A stretch of DNA of 64,000 nt, from assembly GCA_958299035.1 (NCBI GenBank), contig CATQJL010000223.1, positions 11,642,293 to 11,706,292 of the forward strand, read 5' to 3'. A program made the position numbers and the translations under genes. This DNA comes from Cylicocyclus nassatus (taxonomy: Eukaryota; Nematoda; Chromadorea; Rhabditida; Strongylidae). This document shows, in pieces, positions 31,288 to 42,400 of this stretch. Under the pieces are notes generated by a model, which worked only from the letters and a program-made list of their open reading frames with translations, had not been told where the DNA came from and made no database searches. The stretch's first letter is position 1. Each line of letters opens with the position of its first letter.

Positions 31288-32964
31288 ATGCTCTGTACCT
31301 ACAACGCCAGAACAGTCTCCACAAACGCCGACCTCCACGCTCTTCTCGACGCTGCAAAGCACATCAAATACCACATCATCGCTCTGCAGGAAACGAAGTC
31401 CAGGAAGAAGGACGTGCGACAGATGAATGATGGGACCCTCATTATTCGTGGTGAAAACGTTCCATCACGAAATGTGGAAGGCGTTGGCTTTGTCGTCCAC
31501 CCATTTATCGTCCATTTTGTCGATTCTCATTAGATCTCATCACCTCGACTAGCCATCCTATGACTACGCCCTCCACGTCAGAAGACCATTAGCATCATCA
31601 ACTGCTACTCTCCAACATCAGCAGCTGACGACTCAGAACTCGATGCTTTCTTCGAAAACGTGGAGGAGGTCGTCCGCAACGAAAAGTCATTCTACAAGTT
31701 CGTTGTGGGCGACCTCAATGCAAAGATCGGGATGCCACCGGAAGAGGAACATAGGATTGGAAAGTTCGGATATGGGCTCCGGAACGAAAACGGCAACCAT
31801 TTTGTTGGGCTTCTCACCGCCTCGACTTTTCTATGGAAATTCCATCTTCATGAAGAAAGAACATCGCCGGTGGACATCGGAATCGTCCAACGGAACCACT
31901 CGCGCGGAGATCGACCGCATTCTCACCAACCGAAGGTGGAGCTTGCTCGAGTCTCAGTAGTTCCATCCTTCTGCAGTGGCTCCGATCACCGCCTCTTTCG
32001 AGCAAAGATACGATTCAGTCGAAAGCTGGAAAAGAAAGTCTGTCACGGCGCCGCGAGAAGGAATGAAGTCGTTTATGACGGTGACAGGCTGGAAGAGCTC
32101 ATATCAAGTAGTGACTGGCCCATCGAGGAGGACGCAACGTACGACTACGACCGACTTCTGTGCGAGCCTGCGAAGAGTACGTTTCAGTGACTTTTTAGAA
32201 GAACTTGGAACGCATTTCGAAGACCACCAAGGAATTGCTCAAAGGAAGAAGATTTCTGAGGTAGGATCCGAATGCAACCCATCTCGAGCGACTGATAGCC
32301 AATGCCAGTTGCAGAACAGTTTTGCAAGAGGATCTCAGAAAGTACAGGCAAGCCAAGGTACTGGCAGCAGCTGAAGGAAGACGAAGCCTCAAGAAGTGCC
32401 GAAAGGACCTCTGCGAATATCACGTACCGCTGGCTGCACTATTGAACGAGGACGGGACTCTGACTTCTTCTAGATACAAGATGGAATCTATCGCAAAGAA
32501 CTTTTACAGCAACCACTTCCGCTCATTAACTCCCGTGCAGATGCCCGTTGTTCCCACTGAAGAAGTACCACAAAAATTCTACCTGCTGAAGTGCGTATCG
32601 CGATACAGACCATGAAGACGTCCACGGCTCCAGGACCGATGGTCTTTCCGTCGAACTTCTGCGAGCCGGAGGACACAGTCTACACGAGGTTATTGCGTCG
32701 CATTTGACGTCTTACCTTCAGAAAAAAAAGATTTCCGACCAGTGAAGAACCGTCTTCTTTTCAAGAGGGGTGAAAGGGAAGATCTTCGAAACTGTCGTCC
32801 AATATGCCTGCTGAGTGTGCTGTACAAGCTTTTCACGAAGATTATCCTCACTCGCATATCTAGAACACTGGATGAGGCCCAACCCAAAGAACAAGTTGGA
32901 TTTCGCAAAGGATTCATCTGCATGGACTACATCCAGACGGTTTCGAGAGCCATAAAAATCTGTC
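31288..32964 (+). pseudogene. RTE-A endonuclease and RT 5' part
   Basis: Broken frames encode an AP-endonuclease-like domain: the N residue block CTYNARTVS, the metal-binding Glu in ALQETK, GDLNAK, and the C-terminal SDH triad member in GSDHRLF. The RT finger region follows (ICLLSVLYKLFTKIILTRIS and FRKGFICMDYIQTVSRAIK, 32742-32960). At least three frame changes occur (about 31535, 32180, 32580). The frame ends where RTE-B begins. Role: nicks target DNA and primes cDNA synthesis. Confidence 0.8.
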
Positions 32965-34552
32965 ATGGTCTGCTGCCTCAACGTGGCGAGGGGATGCCCC
33001 TGGGTGTAGCAAGAAAATTCCGATTTTGTATGTCAGCCCAGCTAAAGCAGACCACCCCAGGTCAACATTCATTCGTCAGGATTCGTTGCCATCTGCCTGA
33101 CAATGCGTGCTGAAGTCGCCAGTCGCCAAAAACCGTCAGTGTCATCCAAGGAGCGGCAACTGTTGCGACACACCCCTAGAACTCTCCAGCCAGGTTATCT
33201 AGGGAGGCGGGAAATTCAAATAGCTTGTACAACTTCAAACCAGTCGCCCCAGTAGCCTGCGCACCGTGTTCGTCTGCCACCTGGGACGTCGGATGACAGT
33301 ACAACAGGTGAGGGGCGAAAAAATCTCAGGTGCAAAAGCTAGAAGTCCATCGCTCTTATCGGCAACAAAAAGGTTCCCTCAAGACATGGAAGCTGTTTTT
33401 GATTGTGCACATACATTGCAAGGACCTTAGCTTCAGCCCACAAGCTTTTTTTCCTAGATGCCGCAAGTTGCATTGAATACGATGTGATTGCTTTGCAGGA
33501 AACAGAAAATGGAAGCTCGACTACGCTCACAAGAAACTCTTATCATACTAAGAGAGAAGATTCCAACACTAAATATCGGAGGCTGAGATTTGTCGTGCAC
33601 CAATCCTTTAGCCACCTCGTCGACACTTATGAAATTCTGTCGCCATTAGCGACAGGATTTCATAAGTGAGAAAACAAAAAGATGGATGGCTGCCGTTTTT
33701 TATTGTACAGTTACTTTTATCGGACAGAGGTTTCAAGACCTGATGGTACCGAAAGCCTAGCAGCAAAAGCACCTTAGTACACCATTCTTTAGCACATCCC
33801 ACACGAACCAAGGCCTGAAACGGCTGCAGAGGTTTCTTTGATAGGGACGAGAAGATGCGTTCGCTGGAGCTCGCAGAATCAGTAGCAAGATTTAATGGAT
33901 TCAGCACGAAAACTCATCACCCTTACAGATACCAAGTCTATCGTACACTGCCTAGATCGGAAACTGATGATCAGATCCCGTCTACCATATATCTCAGAAG
34001 AGTTTAGTAGGACTGTTCGCAGATTACTTCATCAAGCAGGCCTCAACGATATGGTAAGGATCGTCGACATTCCGCCCGCAAACCTCAAACAGCAGCTAGT
34101 ACGAAACCGGGAGTATGATCGTCTCTGTACAACTCCTAAGTGTGTGATTTGTCCATACGGCAAGGAAGGAGACTGTACGGTATCAGGTGTTGTCTACCTT
34201 ATCAGGTGTACATCATGTGGAGACACGTATATTGGCGAGACAGGTCGTTCTCCTATGCACGCGCATCAAAGAACACCTAGATGATTTCAGCAAGGGCAAC
34301 GTGCTACTCCGTTAGACATGCATCGCAGGCTCAGCCGTGACGGCGCGGAGGTGATAGTGCAGGTTCGAATCCTGGAGCTTGAACCCGAAATCCTTGCGCG
34401 CAAGACACTCGAAGCGTTTTGGATAGTCGCCCAAAATCCAAAAATCAACCGGAAGGACGAGTGCTTAGCCATTACTAACGAGCTGTCACCACAACAGAGC
34501 CTCTGGGGTTTTTGAATAATGAGGTCAGGTCAGAAAAGGATTACTAATTAAC

Positions 34553-34687
34553 GGGTGGGGGAACGAAAGCCGCCAGGTCCAGCCGCCACCGCGGACTGCT
34601 GGTCCTGGAACGACATGCAACAACGCTGCGAAAGGACCAGCTGGCCGCGAAAGGCGGCTGGACCTGGCGGCTTTCGTTCTCCCACCC
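34553..34687. mobile_element. 135-bp hairpin MITE with 9-bp target duplication
   Basis: GGGTGGGGGAACGAAAGCCG and its near-reverse complement form arms of about 35 bp. CTAATTAAC flanks both sides exactly (34544-34552, 34688-34696). The 9-bp duplication suggests a Mutator- or Merlin-type transposase acting in trans. Confidence 0.85.
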
Positions 34688-34888
34688 CTAATTAACTATA
34701 GAAGTAAAGCAGTAGGTTTTGACATAAGTGGTCTGCACCCACCAAATTATTATCTGCGAAGGTGAGCACTAGTTTAATCTTGGTTTTGGTTGAGGCTGTT
34801 ATTTTTCTTAGAGGGTTGGGCTCCTTTCTGTAGTCGACGAGGTGTTTGATCGGATAGTTTACTTATGGGTCTTTAACTTTTTCAGTCT

Positions 34889-34920
34889 CTGAAGAAGGCG
34901 AGTTTGCCGAAACGTTAGTC
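34889..34920 (+). ncRNA. Hammerhead-like motif of PLE 3' region
   Basis: CTGAAGA, a GGC/GCC stem, GAAAC and, four bases later, GTC reproduce much of a hammerhead ribozyme core. PLEs are known to carry such ribozymes. The outer stem I does not pair well and one base is extra at the start of stem II, so self-cleavage is doubtful. Equivalent motifs follow PLE copies C and D. Confidence 0.45.
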
Positions 34921-35149
34921 TGTTATTCTGTGCGATAAAGTTCTGTAGCAATCTTGAACTACGCTCAAGCAACTAACGAAAAGTCCTAAGACTCGTTGCA
35001 TCAGGTCGGAAGAGAATCAGCATCATTAACTGTTATTCGCCCACATATGCAGCAGATAAATTCGAACTCGACAAGTTTTATGACGAGATGGAAGACGCCA
35101 TTTGCAACGATGAACTCGTTCTACAAGTTCATCGTTGGCGACTTCAGTG

Positions 35150-35640
35150 CAAGAATAAGACAGTCACAACACCAATAAGGCGAGAAAATTGAAAAATTTG
35201 GATTGGGAAATTGAAACGAGAATGGAGACAGACTTGTCGGACTCATCAAAGCGGCCCGTCTATTCCACGGTGTTCTTTCTTCTGGTAAAACGAACTCCAT
35301 GGAATAGACGGGCCGCTTTGATGACAGTCACAACACCAATAAGGCGAGAAAATTGAAAAATTTGGATTGGGAAATTGAAACGAGAATGGAGACAGACTTG
35401 TCGGACTCATCAAAGCGGCCCGTCTATTCCACGGTGTTCTTTCTTCTGGTAAAACGAACTCCATGGAATAGACGGGCCGCTTTGATGACAGTCACAACAC
35501 CAATAAGGCGAGAAAATTGAAAAATTTGGATTGGGAAATTGAAACGATAATGGAGACAGACTTGTCGGACTCATCAAAGCGGCCCGTCTATTCCATGGAG
35601 TTCGTTTTACCAGAAGAAAGAACACCGCCACTGGATGTGG
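35150..35640 (+). repeat. Three-unit sense/antisense rearrangement in RTE-B
   Basis: A unit of about 178 bp (CAGTCACAACACC to the inverted CATCAAAGCGGCCCG piece) is repeated. Each of the first two units ends with an inverted copy of about 60 bp. The third unit runs on into normal endonuclease sequence at 35600. It mirrors 5430-5830, which has one unit fewer. Confidence 0.8.
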
Positions 35641-37944
35641 GAGTTACCAAATGGAACGCACATGCAAAAAACGATCATATTGTCGTCAACAGAAAATGGA
35701 GCTTGATCGATGTCGGAGTGGTTCCGACGTTCTGTACAGGTTCGGACCACCGTTTACTTCGTGCAAAGATCCGCTATAACCGAAAATGGAAAGAATATCT
35801 TGCCATCGCGCGAAGCCTAGAAAGAAGCCGTTTACGACGAACGCATTCTCGAGAACGCCATTTCCAGATATGACTGGAAGGAATGCGAAGATCCAACAGA
35901 AGATGTAAAAAAGCTGATTAGAGGACTACGCAGCTGTGCAGAGCAGGATTCTTACTGTAGAAAGAGGCTCCGGACGGTTGACGAACAACATCAAGGAGCT
36001 TCTCCAGAAAAGGAGAATCCTGCACGCAGATCCAAGTGTATCGCATCTCGAGCAAGTACTATTCAACGGCATTTGCAGGAAAGCCGTACAGGAGGATCTG
36101 AAGCGATATCGACAAATGAAGATATTGGAAGCAGCACAAAACAGGAGAAGTCTGAAGAGGTGTCGTAGGGACTTTCGTGAGCACGAGATACCGATGCAAG
36201 CCCTACTGAATAAGGACGGAAGACTAGTGAACTCCTGACGCGAAATGGAAGCGGTGACAAGGGACTTCTACAACGAACTTTTTCGATCCACGACGCCGGT
36301 ACTCGACCCTATCATCCCCATCGGTGAGCAGCCACAGAGTATTCTTCCTTCGGAAGTGCGTTCGGCCATAGAATGCATGAAGCCAGGCACAGCTCCTGGT
36401 CCTAACGGAATCACCACCAACTTACTGAGAGCAGGCGGACACAAGTTACACACATTACTGGCAGCTTATATGACATGCTACCTGAAAAAGGAAAGAATAC
36501 CCAACTAACGGAGGACATCTCGCACTATTCTTCTTCACAAGAAAGGCGGGAAAAGACCTTAAGGACTACCAACCGATCAGCTTGCTAAGTGTGCTTTACA
36601 AGCTGTTCATGAAGATCATCATGTCGCGTGTTTTAAAGACATTGGATGAAGCACAACCGCTGAGCAAGCCGGATTCCGTAGAGGATCTGCGTCGATCACA
36701 TCCAAACCGTTTCAAGAGTAGTGGAGGTCTGCCGTAAATACCAACTGCTTCTACTCCTCACCTTCGTCGATTACGAAAAGGCCTTCAATAATGGAACAAC
36801 GCCGTTTTGACAGCTTTGCTCGACCAAGGCCTGGACCCAACATACATAAGGACTATAGCGGACTGCAACAAAAAATGTACGAGCACGATACAGCTGTTTG
36901 ACCACCCGCTCCGCATCCGTATCGAGAAAGGGGTCCGACAAGGTGACACGTTGTCACCAAAGCTGTTTACCGCGGTGCTGCAGTGGTGCATGCGGTCGCT
37001 CGATTAGGATACGAAGGGGGTTTGCGTGGATGGAAGGTACCTTTCGAATCTACGTGTCGCAGACGATATCGTTTTGTTTTCGAAGCCTGTTAACGAAGCC
37101 GAAGAGATGCTGAACGAATTGAACGAAAGCGGGAGAAAGACTGGGCTTCGGATAAATTGAAAGAAGGCGCAGTTCATGAAAAACACTGGTGTAGTAAACG
37201 GTTATTCTTGGATGAAGAGTCGATAATCTTGGATGAAGAGCCGATAGGAGAATTTATCCTACGTTTATCTTGGACGCGCCATCAATATGAACAACAACCT
37301 GAAGGATGAACTTAGCCGAAGACAGAGAGCAGCTTGAGCAGCATTCGGTCCTCTGAAAGAGACTACAAACAACCTTGCTGATCCGGAATTGCGAGCTCAT
37401 CTTTTTAATGCGACAGTTCTCCTGGCCTTGTGTTACGCAGCCGAAACCTGGGCTGATATCTCAACAACCGTGAAGGAACTACGAACGGCAAACCGTGAAG
37501 GCTCTACGAACGGCACACAGGGCACTCAAAAGAAGACTTCTGAAGATGACCAAGTTCAGGCAGTATCGACTCGGAGCTCCGACTTCAAACAACAATCGCG
37601 TCTAGAAGATCCAGCAGAGTACGTATCGAAGGACAAGCACAGATGGGCCGGTCATATATTGAGAAGAAATGACGACAGATGGACGAAAAGAACGATAGAA
37701 TGGATCTCAAGATCCTCGAAACGTCCGCGCGGAAGACCACCGATGAGATGATGTGACGAATTTGTTGCCCGTGTAAACCAACTGCGCCAGCAGTTGGAGT
37801 TTGATTTAGGATCGTTCAGCAGCAATCGCAACCGCGTACCAAGACGATCATGGATGACGATTGCACGAAACCGCAACGAATGCTCAAAACTTGGGGCCCG
37901 CATGGCGCGTGAGGACCGGCCATCTAAGTAAATAGAAGTCTGTC

Positions 37945-39118
37945 GGTAGTACCGACTGCTTCTCCTCGTAACCTTTGCCGACTACGAGAAAGCCTTTGAC
38001 AGCGTTGAAACCAACGCCATCCTGTCAGCGTTAGTCAATTAAGGAGTGGACCCAGCTTACATGAGGACGTTAACCAACTGTTGCAAGGACTGTACAATGA
38101 CGATGAAGCTGTTCCATCGCCCCATGACAATCCCATATGGGAAGGGAGCCCGACAAGGCGACACAATTTCGCCGAAGCTGTTCGCCGCGGCTTTGCAGTG
38201 GGTGATGGTGATGAAGTCACTGGACTGGGACGGGAGAGGCATACGAGTTGATAAGAAATTTCTGTCGAACCTTCGTTTTGCGGACGACATCGTTCTCTTT
38301 TCGAGCAGTATCACTTAAGCAGAGACGATGCTGAAGGAACTGAACGAAGTAGGGAAGAAGATCGGATTGCGAATAAATCGGAAGAAGACTCAATTTATGA
38401 AGAACGCTCTTTGCGAAACCCCTATCATGGAGACTTCTTCTTACGTGTATCGGACGTTCGATGAACATGGAGGACGACTTAAGGGAAGAATTTAACAGGA
38501 GAAGAAAAGCAGCCTGAGCCGCCTTCGGGCCTCCGAAGGAAGCCACCGACCAACTGACGGACCCGGAGCTTCGTGCCCACCTGTTCGACTCAACCGTTCT
38601 CCCGGCGCTCTGTTACGCAGCTGAGACTTAGGCCGATACAGTAGCCACGTCGAAACGTCGAAAGCTTTACGGACCATCCGCAGAGCGCTCGAGCGCAATC
38701 TTCTGAAGATGACCCGACACAAGCAACATCTAGTCGGCCTTCGCAATACGGATAAGAGAAAAATGTCCCGTCTTCGTAACCCGGTGGAATACGTTGCCAA
38801 AGCAAGCACCGATGGGCCGGTCACATCATGAGAGGAACAGACGACAGATGAACACCAAGAACATCTGAGTGGATTCCTAGCGAAGCCAAACGTCCCCGAG
38901 GAAGACCACCAACGAGATGGGCAGACGTGTTCGTGGAACGGATGGACCAGCTGAGAAATCAGCTAGATACGACTTTCGCCCCTGGAACTCGTGGACGCAG
39001 CCAACGAGGACGACCAGAAGATCGTGAATGTTTGAAGCGAGGGACAGGGAATTATGACAAGTTCTGTACTGAGGCCCGCACGTCACGTGAGAACAGGCCA
39101 TCTAAGTATCTAAGTAAG
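37945..39118 (+). pseudogene. RTE-A reverse transcriptase 3' part
   Basis: This continues the RTE-A coding region beyond the RTE-B insertion. It carries the palm and thumb: DYEKAFDSVETNAI near 37980, KGARQGDTISPKLFAAALQW, LSNLRFADDIVLFSSS with the two catalytic aspartates, then frameshifted C-terminal blocks and NRPSKYLSK near 39110. A stop follows the catalytic block at about 38318. The tail is a short TCTAAGTA repeat, as in other RTE copies here. Confidence 0.8.
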
Positions 39119-39129
39119 TTAGAAGCTTG

Positions 39130-41817
39130 CGGTATACAAAGAAGCTTGCGGGCAACTATGATCGGCTTCCAGATTGTATAGAGACATGTTTTGGACTAAT
39201 TATAAGGATAAATTCGTTAAAACTCTACGTCAGCACTGTTTCTCGCTATGAGAAACCATCACAATTTGAGCTGCCACGACTCTGCTTCTATACGAATCGT
39301 GGAGGCAATGATAGTTATGTAAAACAGCACAGTTTAGGGTATGTACCATGAGAATCGTTTTCTTAATTCCAAGACGAGAATACAGCAATTACATATGTGT
39401 GTTCGATGTATGATCTTTGTAGACGATGCTATTAAAAGGTAGTATTTATCGATTTTTTGGTTCATAATTTTTTGGAGATTAGCTCCAAATTTGAGTGAAT
39501 CGAAACAAGCGGAAGAACTCCATCTTTTTGAAGGATGCTTTGCTTTATCAAATGGTGCATGAACCCCTACCAAAAATGAAAAGAGTAGCCAAAGTGTAAC
39601 AAGAATTATGTAATAGCCTAATAAAACCCTTATAAAGGTCATTGCAAAGCTGGCGGAGTGCTTTAGCTGATGGGCTTTACTTGCGTTGTTTTGTTAAAAT
39701 TTACGGATCTTTTGATAGATATGACCAGAGCACACCCCAAACAATGTCATCTCCCATGGTGCCGTGGCCTTGTGCTACGAGGCTTGAGCAGTAAGCCTGA
39801 GGATGCGGCAACGCAGCCAAGGCCCGGCACAGATGGTTTGAGGTCAAACTGGACTTCGGTTTTGAAGTTAGAAGCAAAGGGGATATCGTTTTTATAAGGT
39901 CTTGGAAGAAGTGCCAAAAAAACGACGAACATGTCATGTTTTACAAGTTGAACGTGTTCTTTCGCAAGCACGCGAATTTCAAACGCAAGAATCGAACAAA
40001 CAAATGATGTTTACAGCGCACAAACAATCACATGGCTCCGAATTTGGGCTATGTGTATACTATATCACTCCAAACTATGTTATGTAAAAAGTTCCAAAAA
40101 CTTATGTGTTCTAATATCCGTTCCCGAATTTGTTGGTTTCTAGACCAACACCAAACCAAGTGGTTGGTTCGAAGCATAAATATCGGAGAGTTCACATAAG
40201 TTTTGCACCTTTTTAATTTGGGCGATTAGAACGGTCAAAAATCTATCATAAAGTGAAGAGAGCGGATCAAACCATTGCCTCTCCTCTTTTTTTGAGCCCA
40301 AAGTAGCGTAATTGTGCGCGATGATAGATATCGCGCTCCAATCACATGCGGTGTCTTTTGAACTATGGGGCGAAAAATGCATCGATGGGTTGTTAGGGCC
40401 ACAGATTTAGTTGGCCTAGGAGGTTTTCGACATTCCGAGCACTAATATGGTACTATACTCAATGGCAGAGCCTTTAATCGACTCAAAATGTTTCCTTTTT
40501 GCTTTTTTGTTATACTAGATAACTCAAAATGCGCTTTTTTCGCTTTTTCAGGTTTATTTTGATTGAATAAGGGCATCCCTACTGATTTCTACGTCGAGAG
40601 GGACTTCGTAAATTTTCGCGAAGTCATGGGGGTTTTCGTTTCCAAAAAAGCTCCAAACCAACGCGTGCCGGGTCCTGAACGCAGCTCACTGAGTTGTCAT
40701 ACGGTAACTGCACCTATACCGTACGGAAGTATGCACTGCACCCTATACCCTATACACTGCACCCGGAAGCCGGCATAACTTCCGTACGGTATAGGGTGCA
40801 GTTACCCTATACCGTACGGAAGTTATGAGCAACTACCAACTGCGCAAATGCAACTTCGCGTTTCTTAAACTTCACAAAACTTCGAAACTTTGCGAAAACT
40901 TTTATCGGAGGGCTGAAAATCACTCATTTATGCAAAAAGTAGCCCGCCCTCTTCGGCCAATCTCGGACCTCACCGCTACTGCTTTTAACGAGTACAAACA
41001 CGCAAAAGGCAGCATTTTTACTTCGTGTACCATAAGTACAACTACAGAAAAGAAAGCGATTTGGAGAAAAACTGTTTAGGCAGTTCAAAGTACGCAAAGA
41101 CAGACCGCCAATGCGGAGGCACTGGTCTCGGGTACTTCCAGCAGGGAAGTACCCGAGACCAGCATGGCCTTTCCATGTAAGATGTACATCAAAACATCAT
41201 CGACGATTTCAAAGTTATGTTTTCATGTACCAAGCAAAATAAGTAGTTTGAAAAATGGTATTTTAAAACGCTTTTAACTTTTTCCAGAAGATAGCTTTGT
41301 TAAGGAGCGTTTGACCAGAATTTCAGCATATATTCATATGGGAAAGTTACAATAAACTAGCTTCCTTCGCCAGATCAGATATATTCTCATTTCTCTGCCG
41401 TTGCGGTCTTTTTTGAACACGAACTGTCTAAATAGGCAAAGGCGTTCAGTCTCTGCGTGCGATAAATCATCCATACTGTTTTCTAAATGTCAACTCACAT
41501 ATGGCTTTAAGAGAGCTTCTATGTCATTTTTATTCGGACCATCATTTCTGAAACATGAATAGCTACTAAATGTAGAGAGTTTGACTAAAAGCTCACACAT
41601 AGTTAAGTGGAGTTTGCAAACACATTCGACCCTCAAATCTTTGCACACTTTCCAACTTCAACTTTATTTCAGCCTAAAATTGCTATATTTTCAACTTTGG
41701 GTTTTGGCTATGTAATACTGTGGAAAATTTCATTGATAAAGTCTCGCGGTGTAAGGCTTGTGAGGTTTTAGTCAAGCACCTTTTCAATGTAAGCCACTGT
41801 AGGCCACAAAGCACCAA
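39130..41817. other. Mixed non-coding stretch
   Basis: No gene recognised. It contains an inverted pair near 40090-40205 (ACTTATGTGTTCT/AGTTCACATAAGT) and a cluster of CCGTACGGAAGT palindromes at 40700-40825. A perfect 18-bp hairpin lies at 41122-41162. A short open frame at 39815-40010 on the plus strand (RHRWFEVKLDFGFEVRSKGD) faintly resembles a mariner transposase N-terminus, but I cannot support it. Confidence 0.45.
41122..41162. repeat. Perfect 18-bp hairpin
   Basis: CTGGTCTCGGGTACTTCC and its exact reverse complement flank AGCAG. No T-tract or gene context suggests a function. Confidence 0.7.
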
Positions 41818-42400
41818 CTCAGACAATCGCCAGGGCAGACGGTCCGCAAACTCGCGTTTTTCTGCAGGCGCTCAGCAGAATTTTGGGGCGTGGCCAAATA
41901 TTCAGCGGGCGGTCCTTTACTGTCTAATGTTCTGCCATCGGGCAGAAACACAGAATTTTCTGCAGGCGCTCGTCAAATAATCTCTTTCAGCGAGCGCTGG
42001 TCAAATTTTCAGCTGGCGCTCGGACGGTTTTTAAGCAGTTTCGGGTGTACGCCGAGCAAAGGTGAGACTCTACATAGCAGAGATTTCATCGATGGTTTAA
42101 TTACTCAAGTTTGAGGTACTTTCTCTCAGCGGAAAGTACCTGGGGGCTGCGCGGTCCTCCACAAAGGACAGTGCGGCCCTCGAAAATTTTCCATATTCTC
42201 GCGGAAAGTCCACGAGAATGCGGCCACTGCGCCGCAGCTAATCTGTAAGGAAACCGCGATTGTTCTTCAAGCATTCGTCCAAAATTTAGATAAAATTCTT
42301 CCAAATATCTGCAAGCGGACCGCAAGAAATCAGCGAACTATTTTTCCGGTGCCCGCTTGCCCAAAAATGGCATGGCCGCCTGCCCCCGCAATTATCTGAG
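41818..42400. mobile_element. SL-RNA-bearing MITE, copy 2
   Basis: CTCAGACAATCGC at the left and ATTATCTGAG at the right bound 583 bp, flanked by AA (41816-41817, 42401-42402). The layout and most of the sequence match 6267-6854, including repeated TTCTGCAGGCGCTC words upstream of the SL unit. No transposase frame. Confidence 0.85.
42094..42217 (+). ncRNA. Spliced leader RNA (SL1-type variant), copy 2
   Basis: The 22-nt leader (42094-42115) is identical to that of copy 1, including the C12-to-T change, and is followed by GT. The donor hairpin and second stem match copy 1. The Sm-like site reads AAAATTTTCC instead of AAAATTTTGC. The terminal stem (42197-42217) has one C-A mismatch where copy 1 is perfect. 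Copy 2 thus looks slightly more decayed, or is a natural variant. Activity unknown. Confidence 0.7.

Larger units (their letters stand above)
33640..34990 (+). mobile_element. Penelope-like element fragment B
   Basis: This PLE fragment interrupts the RTE-B endonuclease. The frame 33895-34284 contains RLDRKLMIRSRLPYISEEF, the linker CTTPKCVICPYGKEGDC and the GIY-YIG core VYLIRCTSCGDTYIGETGR. A frameshift at about 34250 moves the rest (ARKTLEAFWIVAQNPKINRK, ending with a stop near 34515) to another frame. The 3' region includes a small MITE (34553-34687) and a hammerhead-like motif (34889-34920). The left border is marked by a hairpin (33626-33668, arms CTTATGAAAT/ATTTCATAAG). It is otherwise uninterrupted where copy A carries the SL-MITE. 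Confidence 0.8.
32965..37931 (+). mobile_element. RTE retrotransposon B, inserted in RTE-A
   Basis: It begins ATGGTCTGCTGCCTCAACG right after ATAAAAATCTGTC (32952-32964) and ends CTAAGTAA before ATAGAAGTCTGTC (37932-37944), a 13-bp target duplication with two mismatches. It holds endonuclease remnants (33403-33640), interruption by a PLE (about 33640-34990), resumed endonuclease (35010-35150), a rearranged segment (35150-35640), endonuclease end and RT linker (35700-36240), RT (36245-37190, with EKGVRQGDTLSPKLFTAVLQ and a damaged catalytic VADDIVLF) and the C-terminal part (37389-37900). It is dead, and it is the best-preserved reference for the minus-strand block at 1445-8780. Confidence 0.85.
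30841..39118 (+). mobile_element. Full-length RTE retrotransposon A, with nested insertions
   Basis: TTAGAAGCTTG flanks the element (30830-30840, 39119-39129), an 11-bp target duplication. Removing RTE-B (32965-37931) and one copy of its target duplication leaves about 3.3 kb, the usual RTE length. The order is 5' leader (30841-31280); APE endonuclease with [10 protein letters not shown] and HIIALQETK (31288-31533), [10 protein letters not shown] and [12 protein letters not shown] (31660-32190); RT N-terminal part (32322-32964); then the catalytic RT with QGDTISPKLFAAALQW and FADDIVLFSSS (38046-38318), the C-terminal region, and a TAAG tail. Several frameshifts and stops make it non-autonomous now. 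Confidence 0.85.

Noticed and set aside
39815..40010. Open frame with RHRWFEVKLDFGFEVRSKGD as a mariner transposase piece
   Set aside because: Only a few residues fit the helix-turn-helix block, and no catalytic domain follows.
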